Notes under the pieces: generated by a model | The model's database searches: none | Told to the model about the DNA's origin: nothing | Seen by the model: the letters and a program-made list of their open reading frames with translations, nothing else | Source of the DNA: Rhizobium pisi | Lineage (GTDB): Bacteria; Pseudomonadota; Alphaproteobacteria; Rhizobiales; Rhizobiaceae | Assembly (NCBI RefSeq): GCF_003938655.1 | Contig: NZ_RJJT01000024.1 | Coordinates: forward strand, 1 to 64,000 | Reading direction: 5' to 3' | DNA: 64,000 nucleotides | Translations under genes and position numbers: made by a program | Part shown: one piece after another, positions 42,910 to 52,315 of the stretch | Layout: each line of letters opens with the position of its first letter | How positions within the stretch are numbered: the first letter of the stretch is position 1

Positions 42910-44355
42910 ATGACCGCTGAAACAATTCTCCTCAGTCTGCATCTTTCCGCGCCGGAGCTTATCCTCGCGGTCGGCGCCCTTGTCCTGTTGATGGTCGGCG
43001 TCTTCTCGGGCGAGCGGTCAGGCCCCGTCGTTACCGGTCTCGCCATCGTCCTGCTCCTGGCCTCGGGTCTGTGGCTGCTCTTCGTGCCTGCGGAAGGCCT
43101 TGCCTATGGCGGCGTCTACATGGCCGACGGCTTCTCGCGCTTCATGAAGCTGGTCGCGCTCACCGGTTCGCTGGTCGCCCTGTTCATGACGATGGGTCAC
43201 GCTAGGGAAAACCAACTCGACAAGTTCGAATTCCCGGTTCTCCTGGTGCTTGCGACCCTCGGCATCCTGCTGATGATCTCGGCCAACGACCTGATCTCGC
43301 TCTATCTCGCGCTGGAACTGCAGTCGCTGGCACTCTACGTCGTCGCCGCGATCAATCGCGACAGCCTGAAGTCGACCGAAGCCGGTCTGAAATATTTCGT
43401 TCTCGGCGCACTCTCTTCCGGCATGCTGCTCTATGGCATGTCGCTGGTCTACGGCTTTACCGGCCACACCCACTTCTCCGAGATCGCCCAGGCGCTGACC
43501 GTAGAAGGCACGCGTTCGCTCGGCCTCGTCTTCGGTCTGGTCTTTATCCTCGCAGGCATCGCCTTCAAGATCTCGGCCGTTCCCTTCCACATGTGGACGC
43601 CGGATGTTTACGAAGGCGCACCGACGCCGGTCACCGCTTTCCTTGCTGCTGCGCCCAAGGTTGCCGCAATGGCGATGATGACCCGCATCGTCATCACCGC
43701 CTTCCACCCGGTTCTGGCGGACTGGCAGCAGGTCGTCGTCTTCATCTCGATCGCCTCGATGCTGCTCGGCTCGTTTGCCGCGATCGGACAGAAGAACATC
43801 AAGCGACTGATGGCCTATTCCTCGATCGGCCATATGGGCTACGCGCTGGTCGGCCTTGCAGCCGGCAACCAGACCGGCGTTACCGGTGTCATGCTTTACA
43901 TGGTCATCTATATGGTCATGACGCTAGGCACCTTTGCGATCATCATGTCGATGCGCCGCAAGGACGGCACCGTCGTCGAGGAGGTCAACGATCTCGCTGG
44001 TCTTTTCACAACGAACCCGTTCATGGCCGTGGTACTGACGGCGCTGATGTTCTCGCTCGCCGGCATCCCGCCGCTTGCCGGCTTCTTCGCGAAGTACTTC
44101 GTCTTCGTCGCCGCCATCGAAGCCAAGCTCTATGCGCTCGCCATCATCGGCGTTCTCGCCTCGGTCGTCGGCGCTTACTACTATCTGCGTGTCATCAAGC
44201 TGATGTGGTTCGATGAAGCGACCGGCGAATTCGCCCGTGTCTCTGGCGCGTTGCGTCTGGTCTTCGGCCTCTCCGGTCTCTTCGTCACCGCCTATGTCCT
44301 CATCGGCGGCCCGATCGGCGGCGCGGCCGAGCTTGCCGCAGCGACGCTCTTTTGA
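42910..44355 (+). CDS. nuoN: NADH-quinone oxidoreductase subunit N
   Basis: The proximal antiporter-like subunit, 481 residues and about 14 spans. Signatures are LYLALELQSLALYVVAAINR, VPFHMWTPDVYEGAPTPVTA and IKRLMAYSSIGHMGYALVGL. It is the last core complex I gene; birA begins at its stop codon. Confidence 0.98.
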   Translation: MTAETILLSLHLSAPELILAVGALVLLMVGVFSGERSGPVVTGLAIVLLLASGLWLLFVPAEGLAYGGVYMADGFSRFMKLVALTGSLVALFMTMGHARENQLDKFEFPVLLVLATLGILLMISANDLISLYLALELQSLALYVVAAINRDSLKSTEAGLKYFVLGALSSGMLLYGMSLVYGFTGHTHFSEIAQALTVEGTRSLGLVFGLVFILAGIAFKISAVPFHMWTPDVYEGAPTPVTAFLAAAPKVAAMAMMTRIVITAFHPVLADWQQVVVFISIASMLLGSFAAIGQKNIKRLMAYSSIGHMGYALVGLAAGNQTGVTGVMLYMVIYMVMTLGTFAIIMSMRRKDGTVVEEVNDLAGLFTTNPFMAVVLTALMFSLAGIPPLAGFFAKYFVFVAAIEAKLYALAIIGVLASVVGAYYYLRVIKLMWFDEATGEFARVSGALRLVFGLSGLFVTAYVLIGGPIGGAAELAAATLF

Positions 44356-45119
44356 TGGCTTCCGACGGACGGCGCCGGATATCGCTCGGCGATTTCAGGC
44401 ACGATGCTCTGTCGGAAACATCGTCCACCAACAGCGAATGCCTCGCCCGGGCTCGGGCGGGGGATGGCGGCAACCTCTGGGTGACCGCTGAAAGACAGAC
44501 CGGCGGTCGCGGTCGCCGCGGCAGGCTCTGGGTTTCCGAGCGCGGCAATCTCTACGCCTCTCTTCTCCTGATTGACCCGGCGCCGATGGAGCGCCTTGGC
44601 TCGCTGCCGCTGGCGGTTGCCGTGGCCGTGCACCAGGCGATCCGCAGGGTGCTGCCGCCGGGCGCCGAGCCACTCGAGGTCAAATGGCCGAACGATATTC
44701 TGATCGGCAGAAAGAAGACCTGCGGCATTCTCGTCGAAGGCGAGGGGTTGCCGGACGGGCGCTATGCGTTGATCGTCGGCATCGGCATCAATATCTCGGA
44801 GATGCCTGACAATCCGCTCTATCCCGTCACCTGCCTGCGTCAGCAGGGGGCGGCGGCATCGCCGGAGGAGCTCTTCGCCCACCTCTTCGCCGCGATGGCG
44901 GATGTGCTTGATATATGGGATCAGGGCCGCGGTGTCGGCGAGATCACAGCGCGCTGGCGCGAGATCGCTTGCGGCGTCGGCGAAAAGATCACGGTCAATT
45001 TACCGGACCGGTCGATTTCCGGACAATTCGCCGGAATTGATGATAATGGCTTGTTGATGCTCGATACCGGCGCTGGCAGGATAATGTCCATTGCTGCCGG
45101 CGATGTGTTTTTTGGATAG
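44355..45119 (+). CDS. birA: Biotin--[acetyl-CoA carboxylase] ligase (monofunctional)
   Basis: Attaches biotin to carboxylases. The 254-residue protein lacks the N-terminal repressor helix-turn-helix of the E. coli enzyme. The catalytic motifs are GGRGRRGRLWVSE, KWPNDILIGRKKTCGILVEG and VGIGINI. The ATG at 44355 overlaps the nuoN stop by one base, so it is read as part of the same message. A birA at the end of the nuo operon is common in alphaproteobacteria. Confidence 0.94.
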   Translation: MASDGRRRISLGDFRHDALSETSSTNSECLARARAGDGGNLWVTAERQTGGRGRRGRLWVSERGNLYASLLLIDPAPMERLGSLPLAVAVAVHQAIRRVLPPGAEPLEVKWPNDILIGRKKTCGILVEGEGLPDGRYALIVGIGINISEMPDNPLYPVTCLRQQGAAASPEELFAHLFAAMADVLDIWDQGRGVGEITARWREIACGVGEKITVNLPDRSISGQFAGIDDNGLLMLDTGAGRIMSIAAGDVFFG

Positions 45120-45136
45120 CGGAAAAAACGAAAATT

Positions 45137-46807
45137 ATGGCGAAACAGGACGAATTGGTTTTCCTGCCTCTGGGCGGCGTTGGCGAGATTGGCATGAATC
45201 TCGCTCTTTATGGCTACGGCCCGCCCGAGCATCGCCAGTGGATCATGGTCGATTGCGGCGTTACGTTTCCAGGACCCGACCTGCCGGGCGTCGATCTCGT
45301 GCTGCCCGATATCCGTTTCCTCGCCAGCGAACGCAAGAACCTCAAGGCGATCATCATCACCCATGCGCATGAAGATCATTACGGGGCGCTCGCCGATCTC
45401 TGGCCCGGGCTCAACGTGCCGGTTTATGCCTCCGGCTTTACATCAGGTCTGCTCGAAGCCAAGCGCAATTTCGAGAAGGCTACAACAGCCGAAGTGCCGG
45501 TGACGCCGTTCAAAGCGGGCGATAGGATTAATGTGGGCCCCTTCAGCATCGAAGGTGTGGCCGTCAACCATTCGATCCCTGAGCCGATGTCCCTGATGAT
45601 CCGCACACCGGTCGGCAATGTCATCCATACCGGCGACTGGAAGATCGACCATGAGCCTTCGCTCGGTCCCCTGACCGACGAAACACGTTTCCGCCAGCTC
45701 GGCGATGAGGGCGTGCTGGCGCTGATGTGCGATTCCACCAATGCGCTGCGCGACGGTGTTTCGCCCTCCGAGAAGGATGTGTCGGAAAGTCTGCGCAAGA
45801 TTATCGAGGATGCCGAGGGCAGGGTGGCGATCACCACCTTCTCGTCGAATGTCGGGCGTATCCGGACCGTGGCCGAGGCGGCCGAGGCAGCCGGCCGCGA
45901 AGTGCTGCTGCTCGGCAGCTCGCTGAAGCGCGTCGTCGACGTCGCCCAGGATATCGGCCTGATGGAAGGGGTGAAGCCCTTCATCTCCGAGGAGGAATAC
46001 GGCTATATCCCGCGCGACAAGGTCGTCGTCATCCTGACGGGCAGCCAGGGCGAGCCGCGGGCAGCCCTTGCCAAGCTCTCCCGCGACGAGATGCGCAACG
46101 TGGCCTTTGCCGCGGGCGATATCGTGGTGTTTTCCTCGCGCGCTATTCCCGGCAACGAGAAGGCGATCCAGGACATCAAGAACGGTCTCGTCGAGCAGGG
46201 TGTACATATCATCACGGATACCGAGGCGCTGGTCCACGTTTCCGGCCATCCGCGCCGCAACGAGTTGCAGCGAATGTACGAGTGGACACGGCCGAAGGTC
46301 GTGGTTCCCGTGCACGGCGAGGCGACGCATCTGACGGCCCATAAGGAACTTGCCGAACAATCCGGCATCGCGATCGTGCCGCGCGTGCGCAACGGCGACA
46401 TCCTGCGGCTGGCTCCCGGGCCGGTCGAGGTGATCGGCGAGGCGCCGCATGGCCGCATCTACAAGGACGGCACGCTGATCGGCGATTTTGACGAGATGGG
46501 TATCGGCGAGCGCAAGAAGCTCTCCTATGTCGGCCATGTCGCGGTGAGCGTCGTGCTCGACGCCCGCTACGACATCATCGGCGATCCCGATCTCGTTTCG
46601 ATCGGCCTGCCGGTCTATGACGACGAGGGCGACGAGATGGAGGATACGCTTTACGATGCGGCCATCGGTGCCATCGAAAGCATTCCGCGCGCCCGCCGCA
46701 AGGATCTCGACATGCTGCAGGAGGCCGTGCGCCGCGCCGTTCGTGCGGCCGCGAACCAGGCTTGGGGCAAGAAGCCTGTAGTCACCGCGTTTGTCACCAA
46801 GGTCTGA
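45137..46807 (+). CDS. rnj: Ribonuclease J
   Basis: A metallo-beta-lactamase / beta-CASP ribonuclease with 5'-3' exonuclease and endonuclease activity, used in rRNA and mRNA processing in rhizobia. The 556-residue product has the zinc motif ITHAHEDHYGAL, HTGDWKIDHEP, CDSTNAL, and the beta-CASP segment HVSGHPRRNELQRM plus PVHGEATHL. It starts 17 bases after birA, in the same direction. Confidence 0.95.
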   Translation: MAKQDELVFLPLGGVGEIGMNLALYGYGPPEHRQWIMVDCGVTFPGPDLPGVDLVLPDIRFLASERKNLKAIIITHAHEDHYGALADLWPGLNVPVYASGFTSGLLEAKRNFEKATTAEVPVTPFKAGDRINVGPFSIEGVAVNHSIPEPMSLMIRTPVGNVIHTGDWKIDHEPSLGPLTDETRFRQLGDEGVLALMCDSTNALRDGVSPSEKDVSESLRKIIEDAEGRVAITTFSSNVGRIRTVAEAAEAAGREVLLLGSSLKRVVDVAQDIGLMEGVKPFISEEEYGYIPRDKVVVILTGSQGEPRAALAKLSRDEMRNVAFAAGDIVVFSSRAIPGNEKAIQDIKNGLVEQGVHIITDTEALVHVSGHPRRNELQRMYEWTRPKVVVPVHGEATHLTAHKELAEQSGIAIVPRVRNGDILRLAPGPVEVIGEAPHGRIYKDGTLIGDFDEMGIGERKKLSYVGHVAVSVVLDARYDIIGDPDLVSIGLPVYDDEGDEMEDTLYDAAIGAIESIPRARRKDLDMLQEAVRRAVRAAANQAWGKKPVVTAFVTKV

Positions 46808-46809
46808 CC

Positions 46810-47214
46810 ATGCTCGGCCGGGTGAACCATATCGCCATCGCGGTTCCCGACCTTGCCGCGGCGACGGCGGCCTATCGCGATACGCTGGGAGCTGCGGTGT
46901 CGCAGCCACAGGCTTTGCCGGAGCACGGCGTTACCGTCGTTTTCGTCGAATTGCCGAACACCAAGGTCGAATTGCTGCAGCCACTGGGTGACACCTCCCC
47001 GATCGCGGCCTTCCTCGAAAAGAACCCGTCGGGGGGCATGCACCATATCTGCTACGAGGTGGACGACATCCTTCTCGCCCGCGACCGGCTGGTCGAGGCG
47101 GGCGCAAGGGTGCTCGGTGACGGCCAGCCGAAGACCGGTGCGCATGGCAAGCCGGTGCTGTTTCTTCATCCGAAGGATTTCTTCGGCACGCTGATCGAGC
47201 TCGAACAGGCCTGA
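46810..47214 (+). CDS. mce: Methylmalonyl-CoA epimerase
   Basis: A 134-residue vicinal-oxygen-chelate protein: MLGRVNHIAIAVPDLAAATA at the start, GMHHICYEVDD in the middle and KPVLFLHPKDFFGTLIELEQ at the end. These supply the expected metal-binding His, His and Glu. It interconverts methylmalonyl-CoA epimers in propionate metabolism. The ATG at 46810 lies 2 bases after the rnj stop; the frame open from 46762 overlaps rnj. Confidence 0.92.
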   Translation: MLGRVNHIAIAVPDLAAATAAYRDTLGAAVSQPQALPEHGVTVVFVELPNTKVELLQPLGDTSPIAAFLEKNPSGGMHHICYEVDDILLARDRLVEAGARVLGDGQPKTGAHGKPVLFLHPKDFFGTLIELEQA

Positions 47215-47327
47215 ACCGGGCTGCGGCAGAGTGACCCAAAAGGGGCTAAACCTCCCGCCGGCTTTGAGTTGTCCGCCGTTCCGCCGTATAAGGACGCGGA
47301 AGTGCCGATGTGGCATTAACGGAAAAC

Positions 47328-47606
47328 ATGATGCTTCAGATTTTTCTCCAGGGATTTGCCGTCTATTTCATTATCTGGTGGCTCACGCTTTTTGCGGTCC
47401 TGCCGATCGGGCTGCGCACCCAGGCCGAGGATAATGACATCGTGCTTGGCACCGTTCCGAGCGCGCCCACCCGGTTTCGCGCGGCTTTCGTCTTTTCGCT
47501 GACGACGCTGATTTCGGCTGCAATCTACGGCCTCTGGTATGTTTCCGACACCTATTTCGGCTGGGGCTTCGATGCCCTTCCACAACTCGGGCCGAGCTTC
47601 TACTAA
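47328..47606 (+). CDS. DUF1467 family membrane protein
   Basis: A 92-residue protein with two predicted spans, MLQIFLQGFAVYFIIWWLTL at the start and FVFSLTTLISAAIYGLWYVS further on, joined by a loop with LPIGLRTQAED. This is the DUF1467 pattern of alphaproteobacteria; function unknown. ATG codons at 47328 and 47331 are equally possible; the GTG at 47310 is less likely. The gene is the last of the birA-rnj-mce run. Confidence 0.85.
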   Translation: MMLQIFLQGFAVYFIIWWLTLFAVLPIGLRTQAEDNDIVLGTVPSAPTRFRAAFVFSLTTLISAAIYGLWYVSDTYFGWGFDALPQLGPSFY

Positions 47607-47773
47607 GAGGTAGCTTTTGCTCAAACTTTGGGCAGATGTAAATTCGCTACGCCGAATTCTGTCATACTGGCGTCACGCTTTTGCGGCAAAGAGCTTGCCT
47701 AACGGAACAAGGCCCATCCCCTTACGGAAGGCAGCTTGTTTTTCGAATGAGATGGAAGCCAAAAAACCAAAAA

Positions 47774-47800
47774 AAAACAAGGCTAAAAGCCTTGTTTTAA
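47774..47800 (+). terminator. Terminator-like hairpin after the DUF1467 gene
   Basis: AAAACAAGGCT-AAA-AGCCTTGTTTT is a perfect stem with A and T runs on both sides, so it can act in either direction. Confidence 0.75.
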
Positions 47801-47991
47801 GTATCGCGTGATCTGTAACCGTTGCCGGGGCTGCGACGAGCGCGCCTAAGATCTGATCCTCCCAAGACTTGACCGCGAATTTGGCAAGAATTAACTTCCC
47901 TGCCTGTTTTGTAAGCTAAAGCTAGCTCAAACATTGGGCTTTGTCATTACCTTTTTTTGCATTTTTGCTACACCCTAGCAAAATTTTTCTG

Positions 47992-48021
47992 TTGACAAGA
48001 TTTTCGTTCAAGTCCTTATAA
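47992..48021 (+). promoter_or_regulatory. Candidate promoter of proS
   Basis: TTGACA at 47992-47997 and TTATAA at 48016-48021 are 18 bases apart, in an AT-rich stretch upstream of proS. Confidence 0.6.
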
Positions 48022-48195
48022 ACACGCGCTTTTTCACGCCCTTTCATATTGCGGGTGCGAACATGCGCTTCGGGGAGGTTGCCAACGTTCGTTGCGGGTT
48101 TCCTTCCTGCCGCGAAGCGGCTATGAACGCTCCCGACATTAACAATTGTCTTCGATTCCGCTCGCCGGCGGGATCTCAACTGCTCGGAATCCGCC

Positions 48196-49518
48196 ATGCG
48201 TCTGTCCCGCTTTTTCATGCCCATCCTCAAGGAAAACCCCAAGGAGGCGGAAATCGTCTCCCATCGGCTGATGCTGCGCGCCGGCATGATCCGACAGCAG
48301 TCGCAGGGCATCTATTCCTGGCTACCGTTGGGCAAGAAGGTGCTGGACAAGGTCAACAACATTATCCGCCAGGAGCAGAACCGCGCCGGCGCCATCGAGC
48401 TTTCCATGCCGACCCTGCAGTCGGCCGAGCTCTGGCAGGAAAGCGGCCGCTACGACGCCTATGGCAAGGAAATGCTGCGCATCAAGGACCGTCAGGACCG
48501 GCCGATGCTCTACGGCCCGACGAACGAGGAGATGGTGACGGATATTTTCCGCTCTTCCGTCAAATCCTATAAGGACCTGCCGCTCAATCTCTATCACATC
48601 CAGCTGAAGTTCCGTGACGAAATCCGTCCGCGCTTCGGCACCATGCGCTCGCGCGAGTTCATGATGAAGGACGCCTATTCCTTCGATCTGACGCGCGAAG
48701 GGGCGGAGCATTCCTACAACAAGATGTTCGCCGCCTACCTCAGAACATTCGACCGGCTCGGCCTGCGCGCTATCCCGATGCGCGCCGATACCGGTCCGAT
48801 CGGCGGCAACCTCAGCCATGAATTCATCATCCTCGCCGATACCGGCGAGTCCGAGGTTTTCTGCCACAAGGACTTCGTCGATTTCGACATTCCCGGTGAG
48901 AACACGGATTTCGACAGCGTCGAGGGCCTGAAGTCGATCTTCGACAAGTGGACCTCGCTCTATGCCGCGACCTCGGAAATGCATGACGAGGCGGCTTTCA
49001 ACGCCGTTCCCGAAGGCGATCGCCTTTCGGCGCGCGGAATCGAAGTCGGCCACATCTTCTATTTCGGCACGAAATATTCCGAGCCGATGGGCGCGAAAGT
49101 GCAGGGGCCTGACGGCAAGGAACACTTCGTTCACATGGGTTCCTACGGTATCGGCCCGACACGCCTTGTTCCCGCCATCATCGAAGCATCGCATGACGAC
49201 AACGGAATCATCTGGCCGGCTTCGGTCGCGCCCTTCGATATCGTGGTGATCAACATGAAGGCGGGCGATCAGGCCTGCGACGATACATGCGAACTGATCT
49301 ATGCCGCGCTGACCAAGGCCGGCAAGGATGTGCTCTATGACGATACCGACGATCGGGCCGGCACGAAATTCGCGACCGCCGACCTGATCGGCGTGCCCGT
49401 CCAGATCATCGCCGGCCCGCGCGCGGTCGCGAACGGCGAAGTTGAAGTGAAGGACCGCAAGACTGGCGCCCGCGAAACGATGACCATCGAAGCGGCGATC
49501 AACAGGTTCGTGGCTTAA
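48196..49518 (+). CDS. proS: Prolyl-tRNA synthetase (short alphaproteobacterial type)
   Basis: Class II synthetase of 440 residues. Motif 2 is seen in FRDEIRPRFGTMRSREFMMKDAYSFD; PMLYGPTNEEMVTDIFR and SYGIGPTRLVPAIIE are typical. The roughly 180-residue editing insert of the E. coli enzyme is absent, which explains the short length and is normal for alphaproteobacteria. The C-terminal anticodon-binding domain begins about residue 345. It heads a run with the lol genes. Confidence 0.95.
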   Translation: MRLSRFFMPILKENPKEAEIVSHRLMLRAGMIRQQSQGIYSWLPLGKKVLDKVNNIIRQEQNRAGAIELSMPTLQSAELWQESGRYDAYGKEMLRIKDRQDRPMLYGPTNEEMVTDIFRSSVKSYKDLPLNLYHIQLKFRDEIRPRFGTMRSREFMMKDAYSFDLTREGAEHSYNKMFAAYLRTFDRLGLRAIPMRADTGPIGGNLSHEFIILADTGESEVFCHKDFVDFDIPGENTDFDSVEGLKSIFDKWTSLYAATSEMHDEAAFNAVPEGDRLSARGIEVGHIFYFGTKYSEPMGAKVQGPDGKEHFVHMGSYGIGPTRLVPAIIEASHDDNGIIWPASVAPFDIVVINMKAGDQACDDTCELIYAALTKAGKDVLYDDTDDRAGTKFATADLIGVPVQIIAGPRAVANGEVEVKDRKTGARETMTIEAAINRFVA

Positions 49519-49533
49519 GGAAACGGAGGCGAA

Positions 49534-50838
49534 ATGGCAGAGGCAGCAGTGGACCGGAGTTCAAAATCCGGCTTGGGTCCGGCTGGCAGGCCATTTTCCA
49601 CCTTCGAACGCCTGGTGGCGTGGCGCTATCTGCGCGCCCGCCGAAAGGAGGCCTTCATATCGGTGATCGCCGGCTTCTCCTTCGTCGGCATCATGCTCGG
49701 CGTTGCGACGCTGATCATCGTCATGGCCGTCATGAACGGCTTCCGCACCGAACTCGTCTCGCGCATTCTCGGCATTAACGGCCATATGATCGTCCAGCCG
49801 GTCGACGGCCCCTTCACCGATTATCCCGACCTCGCCAGCAGGCTCGCCGGTGTGCCCGGCGTCAAGATGGCGCTGCCTTTGGTCGAAGGCCAGGTGCTCG
49901 CTTCCGCCCAAGCTGGCGGCAGCACCGGTGCGCTGGTACGCGGCGCCCGCGCCGAAGACCTGACCAAGCTCAAAACGATCTCTGACAACATCAAGTCGGG
50001 CGACATGGTTGCCTTTGCCTCCGGTCAGGGCGTGCTGATCGGCACCCGCATGGCAGACCAGCTTGGTCTCCGCGTCGGCGATCTCATCACGCTGACGTCG
50101 CCGGAAGGCGACATCACGCCGATGGGCGTCAATCCGCGCATCAAGTCCTACAAAATCTCCGGCCTCTTCGAGATCGGTATGTCGGAATATGACTCCTCGA
50201 TCATCTTCATGCCGCTCGAGGAAGCGCAGCTCTATTTCAATGCCGAGGGATTGGTTCAGTCGATCGAACTCTTCGTCGACAAGCCCGACGATGTCGACAA
50301 TCTGAGGCCCAAGGTGGAGGCGGCGGCCGGCCGTCAGATCGCCATCACCGATTGGCGCCAGCGCAACCAGACCTTTTTCTCGGCGCTACAGGTCGAGCGT
50401 AACGTCATGTTCATGATCCTGACGCTGATCGTGCTCGTGGCCGCGCTGAACATCATCTCCGGCCTCATCATGCTGGTGAAGGACAAGGGCAGCGATATCG
50501 CCATTCTGCGCACCATGGGCGCCAGCGCCGGCGCGATCATGCGCATCTTCTTCATGACAGGGGCGGCGATCGGCATTGTCGGTACCATTGGCGGTGTGTT
50601 GCTCGGCGTTCTCGTCTGCGTCAACATCGAATCCGTCCGCCAATTCTTCTCCTGGGTATCAGGCACCGTTCTCTTCAATCCGCAGGTCTATTTCCTCAGC
50701 CAGCTGCCGGCCGAAATGGATTTCAGCGAAACGATGTCGATCGTCGTCATGGCGCTGACACTCTCCTTCATTGCGACCATTTTCCCGGCCTGGCGCGCCT
50801 CCAGGCTCGATCCGGTGCAGGCTCTGCGCTACGAATAA
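49534..50838 (+). CDS. lolE: Lipoprotein-releasing ABC transporter permease (LolC/LolE type)
   Basis: An inner-membrane permease that lifts outer-membrane lipoproteins to the carrier LolA. The 434-residue product has an N-terminal span (VIAGFSFVGIMLGVATLIIV), a large periplasmic domain and three C-terminal spans with the FtsX-like core LRTMGASAGAIMRIF. GGAGG precedes the ATG. A single permease gene suggests a homodimeric LolF-like arrangement rather than a LolC/LolE pair. lolD follows 14 bases later. Confidence 0.9.
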   Translation: MAEAAVDRSSKSGLGPAGRPFSTFERLVAWRYLRARRKEAFISVIAGFSFVGIMLGVATLIIVMAVMNGFRTELVSRILGINGHMIVQPVDGPFTDYPDLASRLAGVPGVKMALPLVEGQVLASAQAGGSTGALVRGARAEDLTKLKTISDNIKSGDMVAFASGQGVLIGTRMADQLGLRVGDLITLTSPEGDITPMGVNPRIKSYKISGLFEIGMSEYDSSIIFMPLEEAQLYFNAEGLVQSIELFVDKPDDVDNLRPKVEAAAGRQIAITDWRQRNQTFFSALQVERNVMFMILTLIVLVAALNIISGLIMLVKDKGSDIAILRTMGASAGAIMRIFFMTGAAIGIVGTIGGVLLGVLVCVNIESVRQFFSWVSGTVLFNPQVYFLSQLPAEMDFSETMSIVVMALTLSFIATIFPAWRASRLDPVQALRYE

Positions 50839-50852
50839 GGAATGCCGCCTTC

Positions 50853-51536
50853 ATGAAACGCAACGTCGTTCTCAAGCTTACCGGCGTCGAGCGCCATTAC
50901 GGGCAGGGCAATACGCTGCTCTCGATCCTGAAGGGCGCGGATTTTTCGATGTCGAAGGGCGAGATCGTCGCTCTCGTCGCTCCCTCCGGCACCGGCAAGT
51001 CGACACTGCTGCACGTTGCCGGCCTGCTGGAGCATCCAGACGGCGGTGAAGTCAACATCAACGGGCATGCCTGTGACGGCCTTAGCGACGAGAAACGCAC
51101 CGCGATCCGCCGCAACGAGATCGGCTTCGTCTACCAGTTCCACCATCTGCTGCCGGAATTCTCGGCGCTCGAAAACATCATGATGCCGCAGCTGATCGCC
51201 GGGCTTTCCTGGAAGGAAGCCGGCGAACGGGCCGGCCAGCTTCTCGATTACATGCGCATCGGCCATCGCGGCTCGCATCGCCCGGGCGAGCTATCCGGCG
51301 GCGAGCAGCAACGCGTTGCAATCGCCCGCGCCGTCGCCAATGCGCCGACCTTGCTGCTTGCCGACGAGCCCACAGGCAATCTCGACCCGGAAACGGCAAG
51401 CTACGTCTTCGACGCGCTGGAGGCGCTGGTGCGCCAATCCGGCCTTGCCGCCCTTATCGCCACCCATAATCACGAGCTCGCCCGCCGCATGGATCGGCGC
51501 GTAACGATCTCCGACGGCAAGATCGTCGATTTCTGA
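50853..51536 (+). CDS. lolD: Lipoprotein-releasing ABC transporter ATPase LolD
   Basis: The ATPase that powers the adjacent permease. The 227-residue product has Walker A APSGTGKST, the MacB/LolD-type Q-loop region FVYQFHHLLPEFSALENIMMP, signature LSGGEQQRVAIARA and Walker B LLLADEPTGNLD. It is co-transcribed with the permease gene and ends the operon; the next gene is convergent. Confidence 0.95.
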   Translation: MKRNVVLKLTGVERHYGQGNTLLSILKGADFSMSKGEIVALVAPSGTGKSTLLHVAGLLEHPDGGEVNINGHACDGLSDEKRTAIRRNEIGFVYQFHHLLPEFSALENIMMPQLIAGLSWKEAGERAGQLLDYMRIGHRGSHRPGELSGGEQQRVAIARAVANAPTLLLADEPTGNLDPETASYVFDALEALVRQSGLAALIATHNHELARRMDRRVTISDGKIVDF

Positions 51537-51543
51537 GCGGCGG

Positions 51544-52008
51544 TCACGGGATGATCAGGCCGCCGCGATAATCGAGCTCATAGGCCTTTCTGCCGTCGAC
51601 CATGATGCATTCGCTGCCGCTGAACCGCTCGCAGCCGCCTTCACTACGATCGATATAGCGGCCGAACGCATGCTCGAATTCCATTCCGCCGAGAAACCGG
51701 CCTTCGCGATACATTGTTGAAAGCGCCGCCTTGATCACAGCCCCGGCCGCGCCGCCCTCGATGAGGTCAGGCGCGACGACACAGCCGAAATAATTCATCG
51801 CCCAGACGGGTTCGTCGGCAAACCAAACCACCTCTTGTCCGGCAAAATCGGTGCCGCCGAAATAGCTGTCGAGATAGCGCCAGTCGCCGCGATCGTACCC
51901 GATATCGTGAGCACCCGGCCTGCAGGGCAGGCGCGGCACACCACCGCCGACATAGGTCGCGGCCTTGGCCTCTACGATGAATTCGTTCAGCATCCTGGCG
52001 TCGAGCAT
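51544..52008 (-). CDS. DUF5680-type protein
   Basis: A 154-residue soluble protein: LNEFIVEAKAATYVGGG near the start, then HDIGYDRGDWRYLDSYFGGT, GQEVVWFADEPVWAMNYFG and a C-terminal AYELDYRGGLI. This is the pattern of the DUF5680 family (often seen in small bacterial proteins of unknown role). GAGGAG six bases upstream selects the ATG at 52008; the frame open to 52392 is not family-like. It is divergent from the 28-codon SOS gene. Confidence 0.75.
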   Translation of the reverse strand: MLDARMLNEFIVEAKAATYVGGGVPRLPCRPGAHDIGYDRGDWRYLDSYFGGTDFAGQEVVWFADEPVWAMNYFGCVVAPDLIEGGAAGAVIKAALSTMYREGRFLGGMEFEHAFGRYIDRSEGGCERFSGSECIMVDGRKAYELDYRGGLIIP

Positions 52009-52259
52009 TGCCGTCTCCTCATGACTCATCCGGTAGCGATATAGCAAGGAAATCGGAACATAAGAAGAACAAATCAGCGGGAATCGCTCAGCCGCCTGTG
52101 GGAGTTGTCTTGGCTTTCGGATGATCTGCGACGGTGCTTTTCTGGTCTGAATGCAGAGCCGGTCGCGCGGGCATGCGCAACGCCGGCGTCGAAGCAAAAC
52201 CGATTCGGCGCACCGCGAACCGAGATTTTTAAACGCAAGCCATGAGGAAAAGATTCCTG

Positions 52260-52265
52260 TTGACA
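52260..52265 (+). promoter_or_regulatory. -35 hexamer upstream of the 28-codon gene
   Basis: TTGACA, a perfect -35 hexamer, lies 3 bases before the LexA box. The -10 is not clear; at 17 bases spacing the sequence is CAAAGT. The LexA box would therefore occupy the spacer, where bound LexA would block RNA polymerase. Confidence 0.5.
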
Positions 52266-52268
52266 TGC

Positions 52269-52283
52269 GAACATAAATGGAAC
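52269..52283 (+). promoter_or_regulatory. LexA (SOS) box upstream of the small peptide gene and dnaE
   Basis: GAAC-ATAAATG-GAAC is a perfect GAAC-N7-GAAC, the reverse complement of the alphaproteobacterial LexA site GTTC-N7-GTTC. It lies 32 bases before the ATG of the 28-codon gene and right after a TTGACA hexamer. Confidence 0.8.
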
Positions 52284-52315
52284 AAAGTAAAAACATAACG
52301 AGTAAGGAGAGCCAA

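Larger units (their letters stand above)
47607..48195. other. 589-base intergenic region before proS
   Basis: No convincing gene. It contains the hairpin at 47774-47800 and the promoter candidate at 47992-48021. A 64-codon frame at 47617-47811 runs through the hairpin and has no protein-like features. The stretch from about 47880 to 48020 is AT-rich. The leader upstream of proS is about 170 bases long. Confidence 0.5.

Noticed and set aside
47617..47811. 64-codon frame between the DUF1467 gene and proS
   Set aside because: It reads through a terminator-like hairpin and its Lys-rich end is just the A-rich stem.
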